From positions 1 to 60,458 of the forward strand of contig CAZEDW010000026.1 in NCBI GenBank assembly GCA_964510955.1: 60,458 nucleotides of DNA, in the 5' to 3' direction. How positions within the stretch are numbered: the first letter of the stretch is position 1; every line of letters begins with the position of its first letter. The position numbers were made by a program, and so were the translations under genes. This stretch comes from JAFLCM01 sp964510955. GTDB lineage: Bacteria; Planctomycetota; Phycisphaerae; Phycisphaerales; UBA1924. A model generated the notes under the pieces. The model saw nothing but the letters and a program-made list of their open reading frames with translations. It made no database searches and was not told the DNA's origin. This document shows positions 33,644 to 40,569 of this stretch, in pieces.

Positions 33644-33671
33644 TTGACATCATGATACCATATGGTATACT
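33644..33671 (+). promoter_or_regulatory. ArsR promoter with palindromic operator
   Basis: TTGACA (33644-33649), 16 bp, TATACT (33666-33671). A perfect 14-bp palindrome, ATACCATATGGTAT (33655-33668), fills the spacer and enters the -10, an ideal place for autorepression by the ArsR-type protein encoded next. The -10 ends 7 nt before the ATG, so the mRNA is probably leaderless. Confidence 0.75.
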
Positions 33672-33678
33672 AAACCAA

Positions 33679-34113
33679 ATGGTACTGGATCGATCCCCAA
33701 GACTCGACCTCGTCTTCCACGCCTTGGCCCACCCCGCCCGGCGGGCGATCATCCGGCAGCTCTCCGAGGGGGAGGGCCGACAGGGGGCGGGGGAGTGGAA
33801 TCTCAGCGAGCTGGCCGCGCCGCTCAAGATGACCTTTCCCGCCGCTACCAAGCATGTGCGGGTGCTGGAGCGGGCCAATCTGGTGCGTCGGCGGGTCGTG
33901 GGGCGGGAGCACCTGTGCCGGCTGCACGCCGCGCCGCTGAGGGAGGCGACGGACTGGACCGAGCAGTTCCGACGGAACTGGGAGGCCCGCTTTGCGGCGT
34001 TGGATTCGCTGCTGGATGAAATGAAGGCGGATGAGATGGCGTCCGACGCGGCGCCTCGCTCAAGGCGTTCAGGCTCTTCCACCTCAAGATCCTCTCCCGC
34101 CTCCCGCCGCTGA
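33679..34113 (+). CDS. ArsR-family transcriptional regulator
   Basis: A 144-residue winged-helix regulator. The N-terminal LDLVFHALAHPARRAIIRQL helix and LSELAAPLKMTFPAATKHVR recognition helix are standard. The wing VLERANLVRRRVVGREHLCR follows, with AAPLREATDWTEQFRRNWE after it. No metal-binding CVC motif is present. This form usually pairs with SRPBCC/AHSA1 proteins, two of which follow. The last 25 residues (SRRSGSSTSRSSPASRR) are Ser/Arg-rich and may reflect a shifted frame at the 3' end. ATG 33679 is chosen from the promoter; ATG 33652 is also in frame but lies inside the operator. Confidence 0.9.
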   Translation: MVLDRSPRLDLVFHALAHPARRAIIRQLSEGEGRQGAGEWNLSELAAPLKMTFPAATKHVRVLERANLVRRRVVGREHLCRLHAAPLREATDWTEQFRRNWEARFAALDSLLDEMKADEMASDAAPRSRRSGSSTSRSSPASRR

Positions 34114-34159
34114 ACGAACCGCCGGCGGTCGCCGTGTTGCCTGTCACAAGGAACGATTC

Positions 34160-34651
34160 ATGAACCCAGCCACGCTCACCATCACCACACCCACCGAGAC
34201 CACGATCGTTATGACCCGGCCGTTCCAGGCGCCGCGGCGGCTGGTGTGGGAGGCCATGACCGACCCGGCGAAGCTGCGCCGCTGGCTGTACGCGCCGCCG
34301 GGGTGGGAGATGACGGTGTGCGAGTTTGAGTCTCGCGTCGGCGGGGCCTACCGATGGGTGTGGGCGGGCCCCGAAGGCCGACCGCTCATGACGCTGCGCG
34401 GCGAGGTAACCGAGTTCGCCGCGCCCGAGCGCATCGTTCACACGCAGATCATGGAGATGCACGAGTGCGCGGCGGTGACGGAGTTCATCGTCAAGCTGGA
34501 GCTCTCCGAGTCGCACGGACGCGGCGCGATGCGGCTGACCCTGACGTTCCCGACCAAGGCCGCCCGCGACAACGCGCTGACGTGGGGGATGGAGAAGGGC
34601 ATGGAGGTCGGGTACGCCCGCATCGATGCTCTGCTCGCTCAGCTCGCGTAG
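34160..34651 (+). CDS. SRPBCC (AHSA1-type) domain protein 1
   Basis: A 163-residue START/Bet v 1-like fold protein. Family features are ITTPTETTIVMTRPFQAPRR, LVWEAMTDPAKLRRWLYAPP, YRWVWAGPEGRPLMTLRGEV and the C-terminal TWGMEKGMEVGYARIDALL. These domains bind hydrophobic ligands or act as Hsp90-activator-like modules; the ligand is unknown. AAGGA lies 8 nt before ATG 34160. It lies 46 nt after the ArsR gene and is presumably in its operon. It is paralogous to the next gene. Confidence 0.9.
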   Translation: MNPATLTITTPTETTIVMTRPFQAPRRLVWEAMTDPAKLRRWLYAPPGWEMTVCEFESRVGGAYRWVWAGPEGRPLMTLRGEVTEFAAPERIVHTQIMEMHECAAVTEFIVKLELSESHGRGAMRLTLTFPTKAARDNALTWGMEKGMEVGYARIDALLAQLA

Positions 34652-34752
34652 GTCGCGTTCAATGGGGCACGCGCTGAGAACGCAAGCTTCCCAATCCCCC
34701 ACCATCATCACCCCCTGCCGCCCCGCAATTCGTCTTTCACAAGGCCCTGTCT

Positions 34753-35265
34753 ATGAATCCCACCCCCGCCTCCAGCCCCGCAAAGGGCCTGCAGATCTCC
34801 ACGCCCACCGACACCACCATCGTCCTCACGCGGACGTTCAACGCGCCGCGCCGACTGGTGTGGGAGGCGATGCTCACGCCGGACAGGATGCGCCGCTGGC
34901 TGATGCCGCCGCCGGGGTGGACCATGACGGCGTGCGAGTGCGACGCCCGCGTGGGGGGTGTGCTTCGGCTGGTGTCGAAAAGCGAAGACGCTGATCCGGC
35001 GATGTTGCTGCTTGGCGTCTTTACCGAGGTGGTCGTGCACGAGCGGGCAACGCACACCGAGCTCATGCTGCTCGGCTCGGGCCAGGTGATCGGCTCGCAG
35101 GTGGAGACGCACGAGTTCGGCGAGCAGCGCGGCGTGACCACGATGCGCATCACGCAGGAGTACGTCTCGAAGGAAGCGCGCGACGGCGCGCTGGCCAGCG
35201 GAATGGATCAGGGGATGGAGGCGTGCTATCAGCGGCTCGACGCGGTCCTCGCGCAGCCTGTTTAG
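34753..35265 (+). CDS. SRPBCC (AHSA1-type) domain protein 2
   Basis: A 170-residue paralog of the preceding protein. Both share the PT(E/D)TTIV(M/L)TR-F-APRRLVWEAM start, RRWL--PPGW and a MDQGMEACYQRLDAVLAQ-like end. The two genes therefore arose by tandem duplication and have since diverged. A 101-bp spacer separates them; no new promoter is obvious, so the ArsR promoter may serve all three. The ligand is unknown. AAGG occurs about 10 nt before ATG 34753. Confidence 0.9.
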   Translation: MNPTPASSPAKGLQISTPTDTTIVLTRTFNAPRRLVWEAMLTPDRMRRWLMPPPGWTMTACECDARVGGVLRLVSKSEDADPAMLLLGVFTEVVVHERATHTELMLLGSGQVIGSQVETHEFGEQRGVTTMRITQEYVSKEARDGALASGMDQGMEACYQRLDAVLAQPV

Positions 35266-35387
35266 GAGCGGGCCAGCGCGTCTTTGGGCCCGGCTTTGGG
35301 CGCGTCGCACGCGTGCGGTGGCGCGGGTGCGGCTTCGTCGGCATGACGCTTCATCAGTTACACTCGCTGCCAGAAAGGAACGACGCG

Positions 35388-36023
35388 ATGGAACTTCTAC
35401 TGCCCCTCTGGCTCCCGATCCTTCTGTCCGCCGGTGCGGTGTGGTTTGTTTCGATCATCGCCTCGACCGTTCTGCCTCACCACAAGCGAGACTTCATCGG
35501 GCTCTCTGGGACAACGGACACCCCCGGATCCCTCGGAACCCCCGGGACCCCCGGAACCCCCGGAACTTCCGCAGAAGACGCCTTCATGGATTATCTCCGA
35601 AGAAGCGGCATCAAGCCGGGCAACTATCTCTTCCCGGATTGCCACGCTCCAGGCGCGATGAAGTCTGAGAAGGTGCAGAAGGCGTGGGAGCAAGGCCCCG
35701 TCGGGCACCTCAGCGTGTGGAAGACGCCGCTCACCATGGGCGACAAGATGATCGGTACATTCCTTGTCTACCTTGTGGCCAGCGTTCTTATCGCGTACCT
35801 CACGCGCCTCGCGGTGCCGTCGGCGCCGGGCGGTCCGGGCACGAGCTTCGCGAGGGTATTTCAGGTTGCGGGTACGGCTGGCATTCTCGCCTACAGCTTC
35901 TCGTTCGTTCCGAACGCGCTGTGGTGGGGCTCATACCGACGCACGATCGTCGCCAACATCCTCGACGGCGTCGTCTACGGCTTGATGACGGGGGCGATCT
36001 TTGCGTGGCGGTGGCCGCACTGA
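35388..36023 (+). CDS. Multi-pass membrane protein (unknown)
   Basis: A 211-residue protein with about four hydrophobic segments: LLLPLWLPILLSAGAVWFVS, MIGTFLVYLVASVLIAYLTR, a VAGTAGILAYSFSFVPNALW stretch and NILDGVVYGLMTGAIFAW. The soluble loop between the first two contains GTPGTPGTPGT, encoded by a GGAACCCCC-type simple repeat that looks inserted. The region RRSGIKPGNYLFPDCHAPGA resembles a short conserved loop but I cannot name a family. AAAGGA lies 8 nt before ATG 35388. It overlaps the next gene by one base (TGATG), suggesting coupled expression. Confidence 0.75.
   Translation: MELLLPLWLPILLSAGAVWFVSIIASTVLPHHKRDFIGLSGTTDTPGSLGTPGTPGTPGTSAEDAFMDYLRRSGIKPGNYLFPDCHAPGAMKSEKVQKAWEQGPVGHLSVWKTPLTMGDKMIGTFLVYLVASVLIAYLTRLAVPSAPGGPGTSFARVFQVAGTAGILAYSFSFVPNALWWGSYRRTIVANILDGVVYGLMTGAIFAWRWPH
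35517..35570. repeat. Degenerate tandem repeat GGAACCCCC/GGGACCCCC inside CDS
   Basis: About six 9-nt units in register with codons, encoding repeated Gly-Thr-Pro. Same unit family as the intergenic array at 1106-1183. Confidence 0.75.
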
Positions 36024-36811
36024 TGCGCCACGCCGTCTACGACACCATCGGGCGTGGATACTCAGCGCATCGGCGGCCCGACCCCCGGATCGCGGCGGCC
36101 GTCGAAGCGGCGCTCGGCGACGCTGTCAGTGTGGTGAACATCGGCGCAGGAACAGGCTCGTACGAGCCGCGGGCTTCCGGCGGCCCGCGCGTGCTGGCGG
36201 TCGAGCCGTCGGAGGTGATGATCCGGCAACGACCGGCGCCGCCGGCGGGGGCGCCGTGTGTGCAGGGCTTCGCCGAGGCGCTGCCGGTCGAGACCGCCTC
36301 GTTCGACGCGGCGATGGCGGTCCTCAGCGCGCACCACTGGGCAGACCTGGAGCGCGGGCTGAGCGAGATGGCGCGGGTAGCGCGGAAGCGGGCCGTGCTG
36401 CTCTCCTGGATTCCTGACGCGCCGGGCTCTGCCGAGTTCTGGCTGACACGGGACTATTTTCCGGAGATCCTGGCCCACGACCGCACGATTTTTCCAGAAG
36501 CCCGGGCCCTGACGGCGATGCTGGAGCGGCTCATCGGGCCGGTGCGCATGTCGGCGCTCACCATCCCGCACGACTGCGTTGATGGGCTGCTCTGCGCGTA
36601 CTGGCGCAGGCCCGAGCGCTACCTCGATCCCGAAGTTCGCGGCGCCATGTCGAGCTTCTCGCGGATCGACGCAGAGGCGGGTCTGGCGAGACTCCGCGAC
36701 GACATCTCGAGCGGCCGATGGGAGGAACGGAACCGCGCGATCCTGGGGCTGGACGCGCTGGACCTTGGGTACCGAATCGCCATCTGCGAGATCGCCGGGG
36801 CGCGCGGGTAG
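36023..36811 (+). CDS. Class I SAM-dependent methyltransferase
   Basis: A 262-residue protein. Motif I is VVNIGAGTGSYEP near residue 40, the acidic second strand is VLAVEPSEVMIRQRP, and FDAAMAVLSAHHWADLERGL matches the methyltransferase-11 pattern where a helper His-His-Trp follows the fourth strand. MARVARKRAVLLSWIP gives strand five. The C-terminal part (YFPEILAHDRTIF, VPIPHDCVDGLL-like) likely binds the substrate, which is unknown. It starts within the stop codon of the membrane protein gene. Confidence 0.88.
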   Translation: MRHAVYDTIGRGYSAHRRPDPRIAAAVEAALGDAVSVVNIGAGTGSYEPRASGGPRVLAVEPSEVMIRQRPAPPAGAPCVQGFAEALPVETASFDAAMAVLSAHHWADLERGLSEMARVARKRAVLLSWIPDAPGSAEFWLTRDYFPEILAHDRTIFPEARALTAMLERLIGPVRMSALTIPHDCVDGLLCAYWRRPERYLDPEVRGAMSSFSRIDAEAGLARLRDDISSGRWEERNRAILGLDALDLGYRIAICEIAGARG

Positions 36812-36856
36812 ATCGCCCGCACGGCGGGCGACTGTCCTCCGTTCGACGCCGGCCCC

Positions 36857-37774
36857 TCACACCCGCTTCACCGGCAGCCACACCCGCAGCTCGAACCGCG
36901 CAATCCCGTGCGCGAACGGCCTGCCGATCCACGCTTCGAAAGCGGGCTGATCGCTGGGTACATAACCGCTGCGCGGCAGCCACGTGCCGTAGAGCCACTG
37001 AAGAGCGCGGATTTCCAGGTCGATCCCGCCGCGGACCTCGACCTCGGCGACGGTCATCGCCGGGAACCGGTAGCGTCCGATCTCTCCGCGGGGAGAGAAG
37101 CTGTCGGCCTCAACCGCGACGTGGTACCGGCACTGTTCGAGCGGGACCAGCTCAGGGTTCTCCCATTGATATCCAAGCCACTGCGAGTCGGCGAAGCCGT
37201 GGCGCTCGGCCCATCTCACCAGCCGCTCGGCGGCGCGGAAGACGGCGTCACCCTGGTAAGGGTTGGCGACACGGATGTAGGCGACTGTGCGGGGCGGGAA
37301 TGTGCGCAACCGGGCGCGGAAGGCGTCGGGGTTTGCTCCGCGGGGGAGACCGGCGAGGCGGAGACTCCCGGCGGGTGCAAAGGCCTCCATGCGGGGCTGG
37401 TTACGCTGACGCCGGTCTGCGATGTCGAACTTGCTGGGGGCGACACCGAATCGCTGCCGGAACGCGCGGGAGAAGTCTGACGACGAGTTGAAGCCGCATG
37501 AGAGCGCGATCGAGGTGAACGATTCGCGGGGTTGGAACGCCATCATGGCGAGGGCACGCTCGAGGCGGAGACGCCGGGAGAAGTCGCCTGGCGTCTCGCC
37601 CACCAGGGCCTGGAACACACGGTGGAAGTGAAATGGGGAGAACCCAGCCGCCCGGGCAAGCTCTTTGAGGCGCACCGGACGATCCGGGCGTGCGACAATG
37701 CGGTCGATGGCGAGGTTGACGCCTTCGAGGTAGCGGCTGGCGGGCTTGCGAGTCTTTGGCGCGGTGCTCAGCAA
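36857..37774 (-). CDS. AraC-family regulator with GyrI-like effector domain
   Basis: A 305-residue protein. An AraC double helix-turn-helix lies at the N-terminus (IDRIVARPDRPVRLKELARA, GFSPFHFHRVFQALVGETPG, then SIALSCGFNSSSDFSRAFRQ and FGVAPSKF). A GyrI-like small-molecule-binding domain occupies residues 150-305 (PRTVAYIRVANPYQGDAVFR, CRYHVAVEADSFSPRGEIGR). This resembles SoxS/Rob-like drug-responsive regulators with the domain order HTH first. The start is TTG 37774 with GGGAG 14 nt upstream, which is weak. It is divergent from the VOC gene. Confidence 0.9.
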   Translation of the reverse strand: MLSTAPKTRKPASRYLEGVNLAIDRIVARPDRPVRLKELARAAGFSPFHFHRVFQALVGETPGDFSRRLRLERALAMMAFQPRESFTSIALSCGFNSSSDFSRAFRQRFGVAPSKFDIADRRQRNQPRMEAFAPAGSLRLAGLPRGANPDAFRARLRTFPPRTVAYIRVANPYQGDAVFRAAERLVRWAERHGFADSQWLGYQWENPELVPLEQCRYHVAVEADSFSPRGEIGRYRFPAMTVAEVEVRGGIDLEIRALQWLYGTWLPRSGYVPSDQPAFEAWIGRPFAHGIARFELRVWLPVKRV

Positions 37775-37888
37775 GATTTGTCAAGCTCCCGTGCTGAAAG
37801 CGTGTAGGCTGATCCCCGGTGCTCCGAACGGTTCGGGCGCCGTCCGCCGGCGGCGTGTCTGCCGCGCACGATATCAGGGAGTCTCGCC

Positions 37889-38410
37889 ATGAAGCTGCAA
37901 GCCGTGAGCATGTTCGTCGGGGCAGTCGTCTGTGGGCTGTCGGTCGGCCTTGTAACCCGCGCTGGCGACCCCGGCGCCGGAACCCCCGCGGCTTCCGCGG
38001 GCGAAAACAAAGGAGCCCCAATGATGCGTCTTGGAAACTTCTCCGTCAGCCTCGCCGTGAAGGACATCGCCGCATCGCGCGCGTTCTACGAAAAGCTCGG
38101 TTTCAAGATGGTCTCGGGCGACCAATCCAAGAACTGGGTTGTCCTTCAGAGTGAGAACACCAAGATCGGCCTGTTCCAGGGGATGTTCCCTCGCAACACC
38201 CTCACGTTTAATCCGGGCTGGGATAGCAGCAAGGCGACCCTCGCTGAGTTTGAGGATGTGCGTGAGCTTCAGAAGGAGTTCAAGGCGCGCGGCCTCACAC
38301 CGAACCCCGCCGCGGACGAAGCCAGCACCGGACCGGCCTACTTCATGCTGACGGACCCGGACGGGAACCCGATTCTGTTTGACCAGCACGTGCCCAAGCC
38401 CGGGAAGTAG
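37889..38410 (+). CDS. Exported VOC (glyoxalase-like) protein
   Basis: A 173-residue protein. A signal peptide (VSMFVGAVVCGLSVGLVTRA) precedes one vicinal-oxygen-chelate domain: LGNFSVSLAVKDIAASRAFY, EKLGFKMVSGDQSKNWVVL, and the closing TGPAYFMLTDPDGNPILFDQ with its metal-ligand Asp/Glu region. VOC domains serve in dioxygenases, glyoxalases and resistance proteins; export is unusual and the substrate is unknown. GGGAG lies 8 nt before ATG 37889. The gene is divergent from the AraC-GyrI regulator and may be its target. Confidence 0.88.
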   Translation: MKLQAVSMFVGAVVCGLSVGLVTRAGDPGAGTPAASAGENKGAPMMRLGNFSVSLAVKDIAASRAFYEKLGFKMVSGDQSKNWVVLQSENTKIGLFQGMFPRNTLTFNPGWDSSKATLAEFEDVRELQKEFKARGLTPNPAADEASTGPAYFMLTDPDGNPILFDQHVPKPGK

Positions 38411-38416
38411 CCCAAC

Positions 38417-38749
38417 GTGTTGACCAGGGCCGCCACGGCGAACGGTGCGCGCTCAGGCAAGCTCTGCATGGTGACCGGGGCCACCTCCGGCATCGGCCTT
38501 GAGAACGTGCTGGAGCTGGCTCGGCTGGGGGCGACGGTTGTGTTGACCGGGCGGAACCAGGACCGGTGCAGGCGTGCCGCGGCACGGATCGAAACCGAGG
38601 TGAGCCCGGGCCACGCCGAGATGCTCTGCGCGGATTGTTCTTGTCAAGCCGGCGTGCGGGCGGCTGCTCTGGGGTTCCTGGCTCAAGCGCAGGCGGCGCC
38701 GGCACGCCGACGCCGGAACAAGCCAATCAGTCGTAGCCCAGGTCCTTGA
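38417..38749 (+). pseudogene. Truncated short-chain dehydrogenase (N-terminal fragment)
   Basis: The frame encodes the first Rossmann segment of a retinol-dehydrogenase-like SDR: KLCMVTGATSGIGLENVLEL (TGxxxGIG cofactor loop), LGATVVLTGRNQDRCRRAAA, and LCADCSCQAGVRAAALGFLA. Homology stops near base 38690. The NNAG, Ser and YxxxK catalytic parts are missing. The remaining residues are a short Arg/Pro-rich tail ending at 38749, inside the 3' end of the opposite zincin gene. GTG 38417 lies 4 nt after the VOC stop. Best read as a deletion remnant. Confidence 0.75.
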
Positions 38750-39164
38750 GGTCTTGCTCATCCAGGCCGAAATGGTGCCCGATCTCGTGCAGCAGGGTGA
38801 TCATGATCTCTTCATAGACGGCGTCGTCCACGTCGTCGTCGGTCTCGCCTTCCCCGGTGTCCCATCCGCCGGCGGTGTTGATGATGCCCTCGCGGAAGAG
38901 GCGGACCTCGGTCGGCATGACGCCCGAGTGATTCACGCTGCGCTCGGTAAGGGGGATGCCGGTATGCAGGCCGCACAGGCCGTCGGCGAAGTCGCGTGTG
39001 GGCTTCTCTCCCCACTCCTTGGCGAGTGAACGGACAAGTTCGGGAGACGGACGGTCGTCAACTACCAACGGCACCTCGTCCAGAAGGCGGTGCAGGTGCG
39101 GGGGGAGCGCTTCGATGGCCTCCTGCAGCAGGGAGTCGAATCGCTCTCGCTCACGGTGGATCAT
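38727..39164 (-). CDS. Zincin-like metallopeptidase family protein
   Basis: A 145-residue protein of the small zincin-like family (PF06262-type). The zinc-binding HExxH motif is ITLLHEIGHHFGLDEQDL near the C-terminus, preceded by an acidic stretch (GEGETDDDVDDAVYEE). The N-terminal part is FDSLLQEAIEALPPHLHRLL and VPLVVDDRPSPE; LCGLHTGIPLTER is typical of the family. Catalytic activity is usually assumed but not well documented. ATG 39164 has no Shine-Dalgarno; TACCCT lies 5 nt upstream. It overlaps the SDR fragment tail-to-tail by 23 bp. Confidence 0.9.
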   Translation of the reverse strand: MIHRERERFDSLLQEAIEALPPHLHRLLDEVPLVVDDRPSPELVRSLAKEWGEKPTRDFADGLCGLHTGIPLTERSVNHSGVMPTEVRLFREGIINTAGGWDTGEGETDDDVDDAVYEEIMITLLHEIGHHFGLDEQDLKDLGYD

Positions 39165-39169
39165 GCCGG

Positions 39170-39175
39170 AGGGTA
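39170..39175 (-). promoter_or_regulatory. -10-like hexamer directly before zincin gene
   Basis: TACCCT, then 5 nt, then ATG 39164 on the minus strand; predicted leaderless start. Confidence 0.35.
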
Positions 39176-39194
39176 CGGCGCGGGGCGGCGGGAG

Positions 39195-39316
39195 ATTGAG
39201 ATTTTCGATTTGGGATTTGCGATTTGGGATTTGGACACAAGGCACAAGGCGTTGCCGCCCGGGAGCTGGCTTGTCGCACGTCGTCTGACCTATCCCAAAT
39301 CCAAATTCCAAAATCA
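39195..39316. repeat. AT-rich inverted repeat pair with spacer
   Basis: 39195-39234 holds GATTTGGGATTTGCGATTTG and flanking units. 39292-39316 holds the complementary-type ATCCCAAATCCAAATTCC. The about 57 bp between them starts CACAAGGCACAAGGC, another simple-repeat unit. Both arms are strikingly AT-rich against the surrounding GC-rich DNA. Confidence 0.65.
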
Positions 39317-39328
39317 ACCCCGCCTCCC

Positions 39329-39334
39329 TACACT
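39329..39334 (+). promoter_or_regulatory. -10-like hexamer directly before TPR-YggX gene
   Basis: TACACT, then 6 nt, then ATG 39341; TTCCAA at 39306-39311 is a weak -35 with 17-bp spacing. Predicted leaderless start. Confidence 0.45.
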
Positions 39335-39340
39335 GACCGC

Positions 39341-39982
39341 ATGGACCTTGCTGCCCGAATCGCTCAGTTTGAAAACATGGCCCAGGCGGACGCGACCAAC
39401 GAGATGGCGCACTTCTCGCTGGCCGGGGCGTACGTGCATGCGGGGCGGTCGCTGGACGCGGCGGAGGCGTACATGCGCTGTGTGCGCCTGGTGCCGGACA
39501 TGAGCAAGGCGTACCAGCTCGCGGGTGAATCGTTCATCAAGGCCGGTGAGAAGGCCCGCGCGATCGAGGTGCTGACACAGGGGCACGCGGTGGCGTCGAA
39601 GCGTGGCGACCGGATGCCGCGCGACGCGATGGCGGCGGCACTGAAATCGCTCGGGGCGCCCGTTCCGCAAGCCGAGGGCCTCGTGCTCGACGGGCTGGAC
39701 CCCTCCGCGGGCGTCGGCGGCGGGTTTACCTGCCAAAGGACGGGCCGTGCGGGGAGCCAGTTGGCCAAGCCGCCGTTCAAGGGGCCGGTCGGGAAGTGGA
39801 TCTACGAGAACATCTCGGAGCAGACGTGGCAGGAGTGGATCCGTCAGGGGACCAAGGTGATCAACGAACTGCGCCTCGACTTGTCGCGCGAGCAGGACGC
39901 TGACACATACGACCGCTACATGCGCGAGTACCTCGGCATTGACGACGGGGCGCTGGCCCAGATGACATCGAAGGGCCCATGA
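39341..39982 (+). CDS. TPR-YggX fusion (Fe(2+)-trafficking/oxidative damage protection)
   Basis: A 213-residue protein. Residues 1-105 form about two or three TPR units (NEMAHFSLAGAYVHAGRSLD, AYQLAGESFIKAGEKARAIE). Residues 129-202 are a complete YggX domain: FTCQRTGRAGSQLAKPPFKG with the conserved Cys131, then VGKWIYENISEQTWQEWIRQ and GTKVINELRLDLSREQDADT. In E. coli YggX is a separate protein of about 90 residues that protects Fe-S clusters and handles iron. Here it is covalently joined to a TPR module. Monocistronic, with a probable leaderless start. The domain calls are firm; the role of the fusion is not known. Confidence 0.92.
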   Translation: MDLAARIAQFENMAQADATNEMAHFSLAGAYVHAGRSLDAAEAYMRCVRLVPDMSKAYQLAGESFIKAGEKARAIEVLTQGHAVASKRGDRMPRDAMAAALKSLGAPVPQAEGLVLDGLDPSAGVGGGFTCQRTGRAGSQLAKPPFKGPVGKWIYENISEQTWQEWIRQGTKVINELRLDLSREQDADTYDRYMREYLGIDDGALAQMTSKGP

Positions 39983-40021
39983 CCCCGGCGTGGATGCGGC
40001 TCAGCGCACAGGCCGGCCGCG

Positions 40022-40492
40022 TCAGTCCTCGTGCCTGCCGCCGCCTGACCGCCGCCGCTTGATCTCGCCGCGCTGCGACTTGGCGTCCATGCGGCGCTGC
40101 TGGCTGCCCCTGGTCGGCTTGGTCTTGACGCGCTTCTTGGGCCTGGCCATCGCCTCGATCAACAGCATGCGGAGGCGCTCGAAGCACTCGTCACGGTTGC
40201 GCGACTGACTGCGGTGCTCGTCCGCGGCGATGACCAGCTCCCCGGCGTCGGTGATGCGCCGCCCCGCGAGCGTCCTGAGGCGATCCATGGCCCAGCCGGG
40301 GATCGCCAGCGCGTGCAGTGCCAGGCGGAGCTCGACCTTGGTGGAGACCTTATTGACATTCTGCCCGCCGGGGCCCGAGCTGCGGCTGGCCCGGGTCTCG
40401 ACGGCGGACTCGGGCACCCGGACGCCGGGCGCAAGCTCGATGCCCGGCGGCGGCGGGCCTGGGCGTTCGGGATGCTCCGTGTTCGTGTCCAT
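40022..40492 (-). CDS. arfB: ArfB-like peptidyl-tRNA hydrolase (class I release-factor domain)
   Basis: A 156-residue protein. It has the class I release-factor catalytic loop: GGQ at residues 42-44 in RSSGPGGQNVNKVSTKVELR. No codon-recognition domains are present. The Lys/Arg-rich C-terminal tail (ARPKKRVKTKPTRGSQQRRM and onward) is the ArfB/YaeJ/ICT1 feature that enters the empty mRNA channel of stalled ribosomes. Role: rescue of non-stop ribosomes by peptidyl-tRNA hydrolysis. ATG 40492 has no Shine-Dalgarno; AACAAT lies 7 nt upstream. Convergent with the TPR-YggX gene. Confidence 0.9.
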   Translation of the reverse strand: MDTNTEHPERPGPPPPGIELAPGVRVPESAVETRASRSSGPGGQNVNKVSTKVELRLALHALAIPGWAMDRLRTLAGRRITDAGELVIAADEHRSQSRNRDECFERLRMLLIEAMARPKKRVKTKPTRGSQQRRMDAKSQRGEIKRRRSGGGRHED

Positions 40493-40569
40493 GGGGCGGA
40501 TTGTTGGCGCGGCGCGCGGTCGGCGTGTTCCCGCTAATCTCCGACCCGGCCACTCCCGGAGAACCGTGC

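Larger units (their letters stand above)
33183..33678. other. Intergenic region with inverted repeat elements and ArsR promoter
   Basis: 496 bp with no gene. It holds two oppositely oriented copies of a hairpin-forming element (33268-33316, 33442-33484), a small stem GTGGCGCAACGCCAC at 33237-33251, and at the right end the promoter/operator of the ArsR gene. Confidence 0.6.
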
